Assembly (NCBI RefSeq): GCF_036226665.1
Contig: NZ_CP109007.1
Location: 2,024,501 to 2,088,500, forward strand
Length of the DNA stretch: 64,000 bases
Direction of reading: 5' to 3'
Source: Streptomyces sp. NBC_00691
GTDB lineage: Bacteria; Actinomycetota; Actinomycetes; Streptomycetales; Streptomycetaceae
The translations under genes were made by a program, and so were the position numbers. This document shows, in pieces, positions 8,707-16,768 of this stretch. The notes beneath the pieces are model-generated. The model made no database searches and was not told the origin of the DNA. It worked only from the letters and a program-made list of their open reading frames with translations. Position 1 is the first letter of the stretch. Every line of letters begins with the position of its first letter.

Positions 8707-9272
8707 CCACCGCCACCGCCGCCTACGTCCGGAGCGTCGACGGCTTCGGGACCGTCACGGTCCGGCCCGTCGAGCCCGAGCGCGACGCCGCGCTCCTGCA
8801 CGCCTGGGTCAACGAGGAGCGGTCCCGCTTCTGGGGCATGGTCGGCACCACCGTCGAGCAGGTCCGGGACATCTACGCGCACCTCGACTCGCTCACCACC
8901 CACCACGGCTTCCTGGTGATCCTGGACGACGAGCCCGTCGCCCTGCTCCAGACGTACGACCCCGAGGCCGACCGCGTCAGCGAGTGCTACGAGGTGCGGC
9001 CCGGGGACATCGGCGCCCACTTCCTCATCGCGCCGAACGCGGCCCCGCGGCCGGGCTTCACCGGCAATCTCCTGTCGGTGCTCATCGCCTTCACGCTGCG
9101 GGACCACACCCGGGTGGTCGTGGAACCGGACGCCTCGAACGAGAAGGCCGTCGCACGCATGGTGCGAGCCGGGTTCGAGCTGGGCCCGGAAGTCGTGCTG
9201 CCCGAGGTGGACCTGCCGGAGGTCTTCATCCCCGCGAAGAAGGCCCGGCTGGCCTTCCTGAGCCGCCGCTGA
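8703..9272 (+). CDS. GNAT acyltransferase, IucB/RhbD/DesC-like (siderophore type)
   Basis: 189-aa acetyltransferase resembling the Acetyltransf_8 group, which acylates N-hydroxylated amines during hydroxamate siderophore synthesis. Supporting signs are HAWVNEERSRFWGMVG near the N terminus, the ECYEVRPGDIGAHFLIAPN segment, VVVEPDASNEKAVARMVRAGF, and the ending FIPAKKARLAFLSRR. The ATGA overlap with the acylase gene indicates translational coupling and a shared, iron-box-controlled transcript. No hydroxylase or NIS synthetase is adjacent, so it may act on a siderophore or intermediate made elsewhere. A generic N-acetyltransferase is possible, but the C-terminal motif favours the siderophore group. 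Confidence 0.82.
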   Translation: MTTATAAYVRSVDGFGTVTVRPVEPERDAALLHAWVNEERSRFWGMVGTTVEQVRDIYAHLDSLTTHHGFLVILDDEPVALLQTYDPEADRVSECYEVRPGDIGAHFLIAPNAAPRPGFTGNLLSVLIAFTLRDHTRVVVEPDASNEKAVARMVRAGFELGPEVVLPEVDLPEVFIPAKKARLAFLSRR

Positions 9273-9280
9273 TCGGCCCA

Positions 9281-9358
9281 CGCCGGGCAGGCGGGATCCA
9301 GGGGTCCGAAGCCGATCCCCGGGATCCAGGGGGTCCGGAGCCGATCCGCCGGGCAGGC
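9281..9358. repeat. Two-copy imperfect direct repeat between convergent genes
   Basis: Units 9293-9318 and 9321-9347 are almost identical (one base change, one inserted G). The block is bracketed by identical 12-mers CGCCGGGCAGGC at 9281-9292 and 9347-9358. It fills the gap between the acyltransferase and the minus-strand amidohydrolase and looks like a local tandem duplication. Confidence 0.75.
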
Positions 9359-9359
9359 C

Positions 9360-10445
9360 CTACCCCACCACCCGCCCGTTGACGACGACCCGGCGCGGCG
9401 CCGCGAGGACGCGGACGTCCGCGCGCGGGTCCTCGCCGTAGACGACGAGGTCGGCAGGGGCGCCCTCCTCCAGGGAGGGACGGCCCAGCCAGGCCCTGGC
9501 TCCCCAGGCGGTGGCCGCGAGCGCGTCGATCGGCGGGATGCCGGCCTTCGTCAGCTCCTCCACCTCCTCGGCGACCAGGCCGTGGGCGAGGGAGCCGCCC
9601 GCGTCGGTGCCGACGAAGACCGGGACGCCCGCGTCGAAGGCGGCGCGCACGGTGTCATAACGGCGCTCGTGCAGCCTCCGCATATGGGCCGACCAGCGGG
9701 GGAACTTCTCCTCGCCGCCGTCGGCGAGATGCGGGAAGGTCGCGATGTTGACCAGGGTCGGGACGATCGCGACGCCCCGCTCGGCGAAGAGCGGGATGGT
9801 GTCCTCGGTCAGGCCGGTGGCGTGCTCGACGCAGTCGATGCCGGCCTCGACGAGGTCGCGGAGCGAGTCCTCGGCGAAGCAGTGCGCGGTGACCCGGGCG
9901 CCGAGCCGGTGGGCCTCGGCGATGGCCGCCTCGACCTCGGCGCGCGGCCAGCAGGCCGTGAGGTCGCCGGCCTCGCGGTCGATCCAGTCGCCGACGAGCT
10001 TGACCCAGCCGTCGCCGCGCCGGGCCTCGCGGCCGACGTACGCGACGAGGTCGGCGGGCTCGATCTCGTGGGCGTAGTTGCGGATGTAGCGACGGGTGCG
10101 GGCGATGTGCCGTCCCGCGCGGATGATCTTCGGCAGATCCTCCCGCTCGTCGATCCAGCGGGTGTCGGAGGGCGAACCCGCGTCCCGGATCAGGAGGGTG
10201 CCCGCGTCCCGGTCGGTGAGGGCCTGCTTCTCGCTGGTCGCCTCGTCGACGGGGCCGTGCCGGTCGAGGCCGACGTGGCAGTGGGCGTCGACGAGTCCGG
10301 GCAGCACCCAGCCCTCGACGGTGACCGCCTCGGCGGCGGGCCGGTCGAAGGTGACCCTGCCGTCGACGCACCACAGCTCGTCCCGTACGTCCTCGGGGCC
10401 GACGAGCACCCGACCCTTCACGTGCAGCACCGCGTGATCACTCAT
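9360..10445 (-). CDS. Metal-dependent amidohydrolase family protein
   Basis: 361-aa TIM-barrel amidohydrolase, probably cytoplasmic. The start at ATG 10445 (MSDHAVLHVKGRVLVGPEDV) matches the N-terminal beta-sandwich of the superfamily. The first metal motif is VLPGLVDAHCHVGLD, and WVKLVGDWIDRE may hold the bridging lysine. RVTAHCFAEDSLRDLVEAGIDCVEHATGL carries the second and third histidines. The catalytic aspartate is expected in VFVGTDAGGSLAHG. The end VVYGEDPRADVRVLAAPRRVVVNGRVVG is the usual composite sandwich. It is related to imidazolonepropionase/prolidase-like hydrolases, but the substrate is not evident. It is divergent from the aminotransferase gene at 10546. Confidence 0.88.
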   Translation of the reverse strand: MSDHAVLHVKGRVLVGPEDVRDELWCVDGRVTFDRPAAEAVTVEGWVLPGLVDAHCHVGLDRHGPVDEATSEKQALTDRDAGTLLIRDAGSPSDTRWIDEREDLPKIIRAGRHIARTRRYIRNYAHEIEPADLVAYVGREARRGDGWVKLVGDWIDREAGDLTACWPRAEVEAAIAEAHRLGARVTAHCFAEDSLRDLVEAGIDCVEHATGLTEDTIPLFAERGVAIVPTLVNIATFPHLADGGEEKFPRWSAHMRRLHERRYDTVRAAFDAGVPVFVGTDAGGSLAHGLVAEEVEELTKAGIPPIDALAATAWGARAWLGRPSLEEGAPADLVVYGEDPRADVRVLAAPRRVVVNGRVVG

Positions 10446-10545
10446 GTCTGCACTGTACGAGGACGGGACCCCGGCCGGGGAGGGCCCCTCGGTACCCTGA
10501 TCCGGAGTTCCGCCCGCACGAATCCGAGTCGAAGAAGGCACCGCC

Positions 10546-11655
10546 GTGACCGTGACACATCCGCTCCTGGACCTGGCCCCGCTGACCGCCGCGCATTTCG
10601 CGTCGATCGAGCGGCGGGTGGCCGCGCTGCTCTCCACGGAGCAGGACGTGGTGATCACCCAGGGCGAGGCGCTGCTCCCCCTGGAGGGGTGCATCCGCAG
10701 CGGTGCGCGGGCCGGTTCGACCGCCCTGAACGTGGTCACCGGGCCGTACGGGCAGACCTTCGGCAACTGGCTGCGGGACTGCGGCGCGACCGTGATCGAC
10801 CTGGCGGTGCCCTTCCACACGGCGGTGACGGCCGCTCAGGTGGAGCAGGCGCTCGCCGCCCACCCGGAGATCGACTTCGTGTCCCTGGTGCACGCGGAGG
10901 CCGCGACCGGCAACACCAATCCGGTGGCGGAGATCGGTGAGGTCGTCCGGGCGCACGGCGCGCTGTTCTACCTGGACGCGGTGGCGTCGATCGGCGCCGA
11001 GCCGGTGCTGCCGGACGCCTGGGGCGTGGACATGTGCATCATCGGTGCGCAGAAGGCGATGGGCGGGCCCGCGGGCGTGTCGGCGGTGTCGGTGAGCGCG
11101 CGGGCGTGGGAGCGGTTCGCCGCCAACCCGGCCGCGCCGCGCCGCTCGTACCTCTCCCTCCTGGACTGGAAGGAGCGCTGGATCGACGGCGGCCGCAAGA
11201 CGCTGCTGCACGCTCCGGCGCAGCTGGAGATGCTGGCCCTGGAGGCCTGCGTGGAGCGGATCGAGGCGGAGGGCCTGGACGCCCTGATGGCCCGGCACGC
11301 CTCCGCCGCGGCGGCGACCCGGGCGGGCGCGCTGGCCCTGGGCGGCGGCCTCGAGCCGTACGTGTACGAGGCGAAGGACGCGGCGCCGGTCGCGACGACG
11401 CTGCGCGTGCCGTCCGGGGTGGACGCCTCGGAGCTGGTGGCGAAGGCGCTGGCCGCCGATCCGTCGCTGCCGCTGATCGCGGGCGGCGGGGCGCTGGCCA
11501 AGGAGATGATCCGGGTCAACCACTACGGGGTGGACGCGACTCCGGGCGCCGTGCAGTCCTCGCTGGCGGCCCTGGGCGCGGCGCTCGGCGAGTCGGGCCG
11601 CCCGGTGGACCTGGAGGGCGCGCGCCGGGCGGTCACGGAGGCCTGGGCGGTCTGA
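10546..11655 (+). CDS. Class V aminotransferase, alanine-glyoxylate / serine-pyruvate type
   Basis: PLP enzyme of 369 aa. It opens from GTG 10546 with a GAAGAAGG ribosome site. The PLP phosphate region is [15 protein letters not shown], the aspartate that contacts the pyridine nitrogen sits in [14 protein letters not shown], and the Schiff-base lysine is in [34 protein letters not shown] and the C-terminal [14 protein letters not shown] agree with alanine-glyoxylate aminotransferases. The likely role is transamination of glyoxylate or hydroxypyruvate with an amino-acid donor, or a purine-derived substrate. It is divergently transcribed from the amidohydrolase, and a long terminator follows. 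The exact substrate is inference. Confidence 0.88.
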   Translation: MTVTHPLLDLAPLTAAHFASIERRVAALLSTEQDVVITQGEALLPLEGCIRSGARAGSTALNVVTGPYGQTFGNWLRDCGATVIDLAVPFHTAVTAAQVEQALAAHPEIDFVSLVHAEAATGNTNPVAEIGEVVRAHGALFYLDAVASIGAEPVLPDAWGVDMCIIGAQKAMGGPAGVSAVSVSARAWERFAANPAAPRRSYLSLLDWKERWIDGGRKTLLHAPAQLEMLALEACVERIEAEGLDALMARHASAAAATRAGALALGGGLEPYVYEAKDAAPVATTLRVPSGVDASELVAKALAADPSLPLIAGGGALAKEMIRVNHYGVDATPGAVQSSLAALGAALGESGRPVDLEGARRAVTEAWAV

Positions 11656-11690
11656 TCGGTCCGCGTGCGCCGGACCGCGTACGGGACGGG

Positions 11691-11726
11691 GAAGGGGCGG
11701 GGTCCGGTGCCGGACCCCGCCCCTTC
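11691..11726. terminator. 16-bp hairpin terminator
   Basis: Arms 11691-11706 and 11711-11726 are perfect complements over 16 bp with a GTGC loop. It lies between the aminotransferase and the convergent flavin oxidoreductase and serves both directions. Confidence 0.85.
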
Positions 11727-11776
11727 CTCGCGTCCGTGTGCGCTCCGTACGCTCGTGGCGGCGGTGCGGCTCCGGA

Positions 11777-12844
11777 CTACAGCGCCGGGTAGTCGGTGTA
11801 GCCGCGGTGGTCGCCGCCGAAGAAGGTCGCCGTGTCCGGGGTGTTGTACGGGCCGCCGGCCAGCAGGCGGGCGGGCAGGTCGGGGTTGGCGAGGAACAGG
11901 GCGCCGTACGCGACGAGGTCGGCGGTGCCGTCCTCGATCAGGGTCAGTGCCTCGGCGCCGGTCGGTCCCTCGGTGGAGGGGTTGAGGATGAACGTGCCGG
12001 TGAAGGCCTTGCGCAGGGCGAGGGTCAGCTCGCGGATCTCGGGCGCGGGCTCGGTGACGTGCAGGTACGCGATGCCGACGGGGTCGATCGCGGCGACGAG
12101 GGCGGGGTAGAGCTCCTCGGGGTCGGTCTCGGCGATGTCGTTGTACGTGTTGGCCGGGGAGATCCGCAGGCCGGTGCGCTCCGGGCCGATCTCGGCGGCG
12201 ACGGCCTTGACGACCTCGACGGCGAGGCGGATGCGGTTCTCGACGGTGCCGCCCCACTCGTCGGTGCGGTGGTTGGAGCCGGAGGCGAGGAACTGCTGGA
12301 TCAGATAGCCGTTGGCGCCGTGGATCTCGACGCCGTCGAAGCCGGCGTCGACGGCGTTGCGGGCGGCCTCGGCGAACCCGGCGATCGTCTCCCCGATCTC
12401 GTCGGCGGTGAGTTCGCGCGGGGCGACGAAGTCGATGAGCCCGGTGCCGGCGAAGAGCTGCCCCTTGGGGGCGACGGCGGACGGGCCGACGGGGTGGAGG
12501 CCGTCACCGAGGACGACGGGGTGGCTGATCCGGCCCGCGTGCATGAGCTGGACGAAGATCTTTCCGCCGCGTTCGTGGACGGCGTCGGTGACCTCGCGCC
12601 AGGCGGCGACCTGTTCGGCGCTGTGCAGGCCGGGGGTGTTGGGGTAGCCCTGCCCGACGGCGCTCGGCTGGGTGCCCTCGGTGATGATGAGGCCGGCCGA
12701 GGCGCGCTGGGCGTAGTACTCGGCGACGAGCGCGGTGGGGGTGCGGGTGTCCCCCTCGGCGCGGCTGCGGGTCATCGGGGCCATCGCGATGCGGTTGGCG
12801 AGGCGGGTTCCCGCGAGGTCCACGGGGTCGAAGGCGGTGGTCAT
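11777..12844 (-). CDS. Old-yellow-enzyme family alkene reductase (FMN)
   Basis: 355-aa TIM-barrel flavoprotein of the NADH:flavin oxidoreductase/OYE family (NemA/XenB-like), reducing activated C=C bonds or nitro and electrophilic compounds with NAD(P)H. The start ATG 12844 gives [29 protein letters not shown], the standard FMN-binding N terminus. Further signs are [15 protein letters not shown], the signature [19 protein letters not shown], and [37 protein letters not shown] binds the phosphate of FMN. It is divergent from a MarR regulator with two shared operator-like palindromes, so it is probably induced by electrophiles through MarR release. Confidence 0.93.
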   Translation of the reverse strand: MTTAFDPVDLAGTRLANRIAMAPMTRSRAEGDTRTPTALVAEYYAQRASAGLIITEGTQPSAVGQGYPNTPGLHSAEQVAAWREVTDAVHERGGKIFVQLMHAGRISHPVVLGDGLHPVGPSAVAPKGQLFAGTGLIDFVAPRELTADEIGETIAGFAEAARNAVDAGFDGVEIHGANGYLIQQFLASGSNHRTDEWGGTVENRIRLAVEVVKAVAAEIGPERTGLRISPANTYNDIAETDPEELYPALVAAIDPVGIAYLHVTEPAPEIRELTLALRKAFTGTFILNPSTEGPTGAEALTLIEDGTADLVAYGALFLANPDLPARLLAGGPYNTPDTATFFGGDHRGYTDYPAL

Positions 12845-12868
12845 GGCTGTCCCCTTCACACATTTATG

Positions 12869-12924
12869 TGGTCGGCCAAGTATCTGGTCCGGATGCCACT
12901 GTAACCCATTGATTGGCCGGCCAA
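12869..12924. promoter_or_regulatory. Paired operator-like palindromes between OYE and marR
   Basis: The perfect 12-bp palindrome TTGGCCGGCCAA at 12913-12924 is echoed by GGTCGGCCAA at 12870-12879 (one mismatch over ten bases). The sites are 44 bp apart, on either side of the divergent promoter region, as expected for a MarR dimer repressing both genes. Confidence 0.7.
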
Positions 12925-12961
12925 GGTAATCTGTGGGGAGAGCCTTCACGAGGAGCCCGCG

Positions 12962-13471
12962 ATGTCAGGAACCGACCCCGTCTGTACCGGGACGACACCC
13001 TCCGCCGCCCACGGCGGTCCCGTCAGCGTCGCCCTGGCGCGGGTGGCCCGGATGCACCGGATCGCCGCCGGACGGCGGCTGCGGGAGCTCGGCCTCTACC
13101 CGGGCCAGGAGATGATGCTGATGCGGCTCTGGGACTGCGGACCGGCCCGCCAGTCCGAGCTGATCCAGTCCCTGGGCCTCGACGCCTCGACGGTGACCAA
13201 GATGCTCCAGCGCATGGAGCACTGCGGCCTCGTCCTGCGCCGCCCGGACCCCGCCGACCGGCGTGCGGTCCTGGTCGAGGCGACGGACGAGGGGCGGTCG
13301 CTGCGTGCCGGCGTCGAGGGCGTCTGGTCCGACCTGGAGCAGGCCTCCCTGAGCGGGCTCGGCCCGGACGACCGGGCCGAGCTGTCACGGCTCCTCGGCC
13401 TCGTGGCCGACAACCTGCGCGAGGAGGCGGGCGAGGCGGGCGAGTGCCCGGCCCCGCCGGGCGGCTGCTGA
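12962..13471 (+). CDS. MarR-family transcriptional regulator
   Basis: 169-aa winged-helix repressor. After a 20-residue N-terminal extension, the dimerisation helix is SVALARVARMHRIAAGRRLRELGL. The recognition region is ARQSELIQSLGLDASTVTKMLQRMEHCGLV, with the wing RRPDPADRRAVLVEATDEG. The long C-terminal helix contains DLEQASLSGLGPDDRAELSRLLG. ATG 12962 follows an AGGAGC ribosome site. It is divergent from the OYE reductase, which it most likely controls together with itself through the palindromes at 12869-12924. Cysteines at 44, 77 and the C terminus could matter for sensing but are not diagnostic. Confidence 0.92.
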   Translation: MSGTDPVCTGTTPSAAHGGPVSVALARVARMHRIAAGRRLRELGLYPGQEMMLMRLWDCGPARQSELIQSLGLDASTVTKMLQRMEHCGLVLRRPDPADRRAVLVEATDEGRSLRAGVEGVWSDLEQASLSGLGPDDRAELSRLLGLVADNLREEAGEAGECPAPPGGC

Positions 13472-13510
13472 GCGGGACACCCCGGAGGAACGGCGCGCCC
13501 TCGCGGGGAC

Positions 13511-13576
13511 GTGCCCGCGAGGTACGGCACCCTCGTGGGGACAGCGCCCGCGAGGCACGGCACCCTCGTGAGGACG
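13511..13576. repeat. 33-bp tandem repeat, two full copies with partial flanks
   Basis: Units 13511-13543 and 13544-13576 match at 29 of 33 positions. Partial copies extend on both sides (from about 13489 and to about 13585). It lies in the gap between marR and the convergent PLP enzyme. The period is a multiple of three, but no coding frame is supported. Confidence 0.75.
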
Positions 13577-13646
13577 GCGCCCGCCCGGCCCGGCGTGCCC
13601 CCGGCGCCTCGCGCGCGCGTGGCCCCGGGGACACGCCGTACGGACG

Positions 13647-14705
13647 TCAGCCCGCCAGGGCCTCCAGCGCGCGGTCCACGTCCGCCGCCGTGTTGTACAG
13701 GTGGAAGGACGCGCGCAGATTGCCCGCGCGGACGGAGAGCAGGACGTCGGCCTCGCGCAGCGCGTCCTCGCGGTCCCCGAGGCCGGGGACGGCGACGACC
13801 GCCGACTCGTCCATGACCGGCGCGTGACCGAGGGCGACGAGCCCGGCACGGAAGCGGGCCGCGAGCCCCTTGACGTGGGCCTCGATCCGCTCGATGCCGA
13901 TCTCCTCCAGGAGCGCGAGCGAGCGAGCCGCCCCGTAGTACGAGAGGAACGCCGCGGGCTCGTCGAAACGGCGTGCGCTGCGGGCCAGTTCGCGGACCGG
14001 GCCGTAGCTGTTCACCCACATCTCCTCGCCGGTCACCCAGTTGGCGTGGATCGCGAGGAGCGAGTCCTGCGCCTCCTCGGTGACGGTGAGGAAGGAGGCC
14101 CCACGCGGGCAGAGCAGGTACTTGTAGCCGCCGGCGACCGTGTAGTCCCACTCCCCGGCCCGCAGCGGCAGCCAGCCGGCCGACTGGGTGGCGTCCAGGA
14201 GGGTGCGGGCGCCGTGCGCGGCGGCCGCCGCCCGGACCGCCGCGAAGTCCGCGGTCCGGCCGTCCGCCGACTGCACGGCCGAGAAGGCGACGAGCGCGGT
14301 GTCGGGGCCGACGGACTCGGCGAGCCGGTCCAGGGGCACGAACCGGGTCTTGAGGTCGCCGCGGATCGTGAAGGGGGTGATGACGGAGGAGAAGTCGCCC
14401 TCGGGGAAGAGGATCTCGGACCCGGCGGGCATCGACTGGGCGATCATGCCGCAGTGCACGGCGACCGAGCTGCCGACCGCGACGCGCTCGGGCGCGACGT
14501 CCACGAGCCGGGCGTAGGTGGCGCGGGCCTCGTTCACGACCTCGAAGTCCCCGGCGCCGCCCGGGCGTCCGGCGGCGGTCTCCTCCGCGAGGGCCACGAC
14601 GGCCTCGATCGCGCGTCGGGGCAGCAGCCCGCAGGCGGAGGTGTTGAGGTAGGTGTTCCTGGGCGCGAACTCGGCGCCCCCGAGGGGCTTTTCCAGAGGA
14701 TCCAT
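13647..14705 (-). CDS. Class V aminotransferase-fold PLP enzyme (isopenicillin N epimerase / cysteine desulfurase-like)
   Basis: 352-aa fold-type I PLP enzyme. N-terminal YLNTSACGLLPRRAIEAV is the class V entry motif. VAVGSSVAVHCGMIAQSMPAGSEIL binds the cofactor phosphate, RTLLDATQSAGWLPL holds the aspartate, and YTVAGGYKYLLCPRGASFL contains the PLP lysine. The C terminus LRASFHLYNTAADVDRAL is typical of the group annotated as isopenicillin N epimerase or aminotransferase class V. No desulfurase catalytic cysteine loop is evident, so sulfur transfer is unlikely. ATG 14705 fits the family start. A long inverted repeat lies directly upstream. Substrate unknown. Confidence 0.85.
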   Translation of the reverse strand: MDPLEKPLGGAEFAPRNTYLNTSACGLLPRRAIEAVVALAEETAAGRPGGAGDFEVVNEARATYARLVDVAPERVAVGSSVAVHCGMIAQSMPAGSEILFPEGDFSSVITPFTIRGDLKTRFVPLDRLAESVGPDTALVAFSAVQSADGRTADFAAVRAAAAAHGARTLLDATQSAGWLPLRAGEWDYTVAGGYKYLLCPRGASFLTVTEEAQDSLLAIHANWVTGEEMWVNSYGPVRELARSARRFDEPAAFLSYYGAARSLALLEEIGIERIEAHVKGLAARFRAGLVALGHAPVMDESAVVAVPGLGDREDALREADVLLSVRAGNLRASFHLYNTAADVDRALEALAG

Positions 14706-14716
14706 GCCCCCACCCT

Positions 14717-14763
14717 GGATTCCCCGCGATCACCCGTCAATCGGGTTCGATCGTGGGGAATCC
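14717..14763. terminator. Large compound inverted repeat upstream of the class V enzyme
   Basis: Arms 14717-14731 and 14749-14763 pair at 14 of 15 positions, and the 17-nt spacer contains its own ACCCG/CGGGT stem. For minus-strand transcription it follows the DsbA gene (ends 14833) and precedes the class V enzyme start by 11 nt. It could terminate the first transcript, or act as an operator or attenuator for the second. The terminator label is the conservative choice. Confidence 0.55.
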
Positions 14764-14832
14764 CCAAGCCGCGCTTATCGCCGCAGGTGGGAGGGGATGT
14801 GGATGATCATGCCCCGTACCGGATCTGGGCGG

Positions 14833-15540
14833 TCACGCGCCCGGGACCTCGCAGCCGCCGTCGGTGTCGCAGACCGCCGCGTCGCCGCCGACGGTCTGGA
14901 GGACCCGGCCCTGCCAGGCCTGTTCGAGGGCCTGGGTGAAGACCTCGGCGGGCTGGCCGCCGGAGATGCCGTAGCGGCGGTCGAGCACGAAGAACGGCAC
15001 GCCGTTCGCGCCGAGTTCGGCGGCCTCGCGCTCGTCCTCGCGTACGGCGTCGGCGTAGGCGGAGTCGTCGGCGAGGACGGCACGCACCTCGGCTTCGTCC
15101 AGGCCGGCCTCGACACCCAGCGTCACCAGGGTCTCGGCGTCGAAGACGGAGCGCTCCTCGGCGAAGTTGGCGCGGTAGGCCAGGTCCAGGAGCTCGTTCT
15201 GCAGCCCGCGGTCCTTGGCGAGGTGGAGCAGCCGGTGGATGTCGAAGGTGTTGCCGTGGTCGCGGCCGTCGGTGCGGTAGCCGAGGCCCTCGGAGTGCGC
15301 GTTGGACGCGACGTGCGCCTCCATGGCGCGGGCCTCGTCGAGGGTGCGGCCGTACTTCTCGGCGAGCATCGCCAGGACGGGGCCGGTGTCGCCCTTGGCG
15401 CGGTTCGGGTCGAGCTCGAAGGAGCGGTGCACGACCTCGATGTCCTCGCGGTGGGCGAAGGCCTCCAGGCCCTTCTCGAAGCGGGCCTTGCCTATGTAGC
15501 ACCAGGGGCAGGCGATGTCGCTCCAGATCTCGACGCGCAT
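14833..15540 (-). CDS. DsbA-family oxidoreductase, FrnE-like
   Basis: 235-aa cytoplasmic protein of the FrnE/2-hydroxychromene isomerase-like thioredoxin-fold group. The active-site motif CPWC is at residues 11-14 within VEIWSDIACPWCYIGKARFE. The helical insertion runs through the middle (FDIHRLLHLAKDRGLQNELL). The cis-proline loop is GVPFFVLDRRYGISGGQP, and EVFTQALEQAW closes the fold. There is no signal peptide, so it is not a periplasmic-type DsbA. Two additional cysteines near the C terminus (VCDTDGGCEVPGA) form a CX6C pair that might be redox-active. It lies upstream of a GNAT gene on the same strand with a 73-bp gap. The substrate is unknown. Confidence 0.92.
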   Translation of the reverse strand: MRVEIWSDIACPWCYIGKARFEKGLEAFAHREDIEVVHRSFELDPNRAKGDTGPVLAMLAEKYGRTLDEARAMEAHVASNAHSEGLGYRTDGRDHGNTFDIHRLLHLAKDRGLQNELLDLAYRANFAEERSVFDAETLVTLGVEAGLDEAEVRAVLADDSAYADAVREDEREAAELGANGVPFFVLDRRYGISGGQPAEVFTQALEQAWQGRVLQTVGGDAAVCDTDGGCEVPGA

Positions 15541-15613
15541 GTGACTTCTCTCCGGGGTTGGGCGGCGGGGTGTTCGCGGTGTTCTGCGGCGACAACGACC
15601 CCACCGGCGGATT

Positions 15614-16090
15614 TCATTCCGTTTCCGGTTCCAGTGTGAGCCGGAGCACGAGGTGGTCGCCGTCGCGCGGGTTCTCCGGGTCGGGGGTCCAGCCGCGGGC
15701 GGCGTAGAAGGCCCGGGCGCGTCCGTTCTTCTCGAAGACCTCCAGGCGCACCTCGGTCACCCCGGCGGCCCGCCATCCGTCGACGCAGGCCGTGTGGAGT
15801 TCGGTGCCGACGCCGCCGCGCCAGCGGGCGGGGAGGACGTGGAGCTGGGTGAGGTGCATGAGGCCGTCGCGCTCCCCGTAGGCGGCGATGCCCGCCAGCT
15901 CCCCGTCCCGTACGGCGCACAGGACCGCCCCGCGCCCGACGGCGGCGGCCCAGCCGGCCCGGGAGCGGGCGATCTCCTCGGGCCCGAGGAAGTCGGCGTC
16001 GGGGATGTGACCGCGGTAGTAGGTGGCGCGGGCCTCGGTGTGGAGGGCGACGACGGCGTCGAGATCGGCGGAGGTGGCGAGTCGGATCAT
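15614..16090 (-). CDS. GNAT-family N-acetyltransferase
   Basis: 158-aa single-domain acyltransferase using acetyl-CoA. The order is normal for GNAT: MIRLATSADLDAVVALHTEA (beta1-alpha1), AVRDGELAGIAAYGERDG (beta2-3), LTQLHVLPARWRGGVGTELH (the acetyl-CoA pyrophosphate loop, here RGGVG) and LEVFEKNGRARAFYAARGW (motif B). It is separated by 73 bp from the DsbA gene that follows it on the same strand, and lies 6 bp beyond the truncated AraC regulator. It could acetylate small molecules or protein amino termini; the sequence does not decide this. Confidence 0.88.
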   Translation of the reverse strand: MIRLATSADLDAVVALHTEARATYYRGHIPDADFLGPEEIARSRAGWAAAVGRGAVLCAVRDGELAGIAAYGERDGLMHLTQLHVLPARWRGGVGTELHTACVDGWRAAGVTEVRLEVFEKNGRARAFYAARGWTPDPENPRDGDHLVLRLTLEPETE

Positions 16091-16096
16091 GGTTCT

Positions 16097-16768
16097 TCAG
16101 GACGCGCGGGACGGCGGGACGGTTGCGGCGGGTGCTCGCGCGGTGACCGACGGGGTGGTCGCGGACGGCGTGGTCCCGGTCGTGGCGGCTGCCGCCGGGA
16201 CCGTGCCGTCCGCGGCCGGTCCGGCCGCGGACGGCAGGCGGCTGAAGGAGGACCGGTAGGCGCTGGGGGTGAGGCCCGTGCGGCCCAGGAGGTGCCGGCG
16301 CAGGGAGTCCCCCGTACCCAGGCCGCTCGCGCGGGCCACCCCGTCCATGGCGAGCGAGGTGGTCTCCAGGAGCTCCTTCGCCCGCTCCACGCGCTGGTGC
16401 AGCAGCCACTGGAGCGGGCTGACGCCGGTCTCGGCGTGGAAGCGGCGGGAGAGGGTCCGGACGGAGACGCCGGCGTGCCGGGCGAGGTCGGTGAGCCCGA
16501 GCGGTTCGTCGAGGTGTTCCATCGCCCACGCGCGCGTGGCGGCGAAGGAGACCCCGCGCTCGGGCGGCAGCGGGGTCTGGGTGAACTGGGTCTGGCCGCC
16601 GGGCCGCACGGGCGCCACGAGGGCGAGCCGGGCGACCGTGTTGGCGACGGCGGCGCCGTAGTCGGCGCGGATGACGTGCAGGCAGAGGTCGATGCCCGCC
16701 GCGTATCCGGAGGAGGTCAGCACGCGCCCGTCCTGGACGAACAGCACGTCGTCCTGGAGGTCGCGCAC
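16097..16768 (-). pseudogene. N-terminally truncated GlxA-type (DJ-1/PfpI-AraC) transcriptional regulator
   Basis: Only the end of the sensor domain remains: DDVLFVQDGRVLTSSGYAAGID, which normally follows about 130-150 residues of a DJ-1/PfpI-like domain. An intact AraC-type DNA-binding domain follows: LGLTDLARHAGVSVRTLSRRFHAETG and DGVARASGLGTGDSLRRHLLGRTGLTPSAYR. The Ala/Thr/Pro-rich tail is long and low in complexity. The best available start is GTG 16768, exactly where homology stops. There the sequence switches to the end of an MFS transporter read on the opposite strand, so this looks like the remnant of a deletion or inversion. A shortened protein with a working HTH might still be made. 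Confidence 0.8.
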
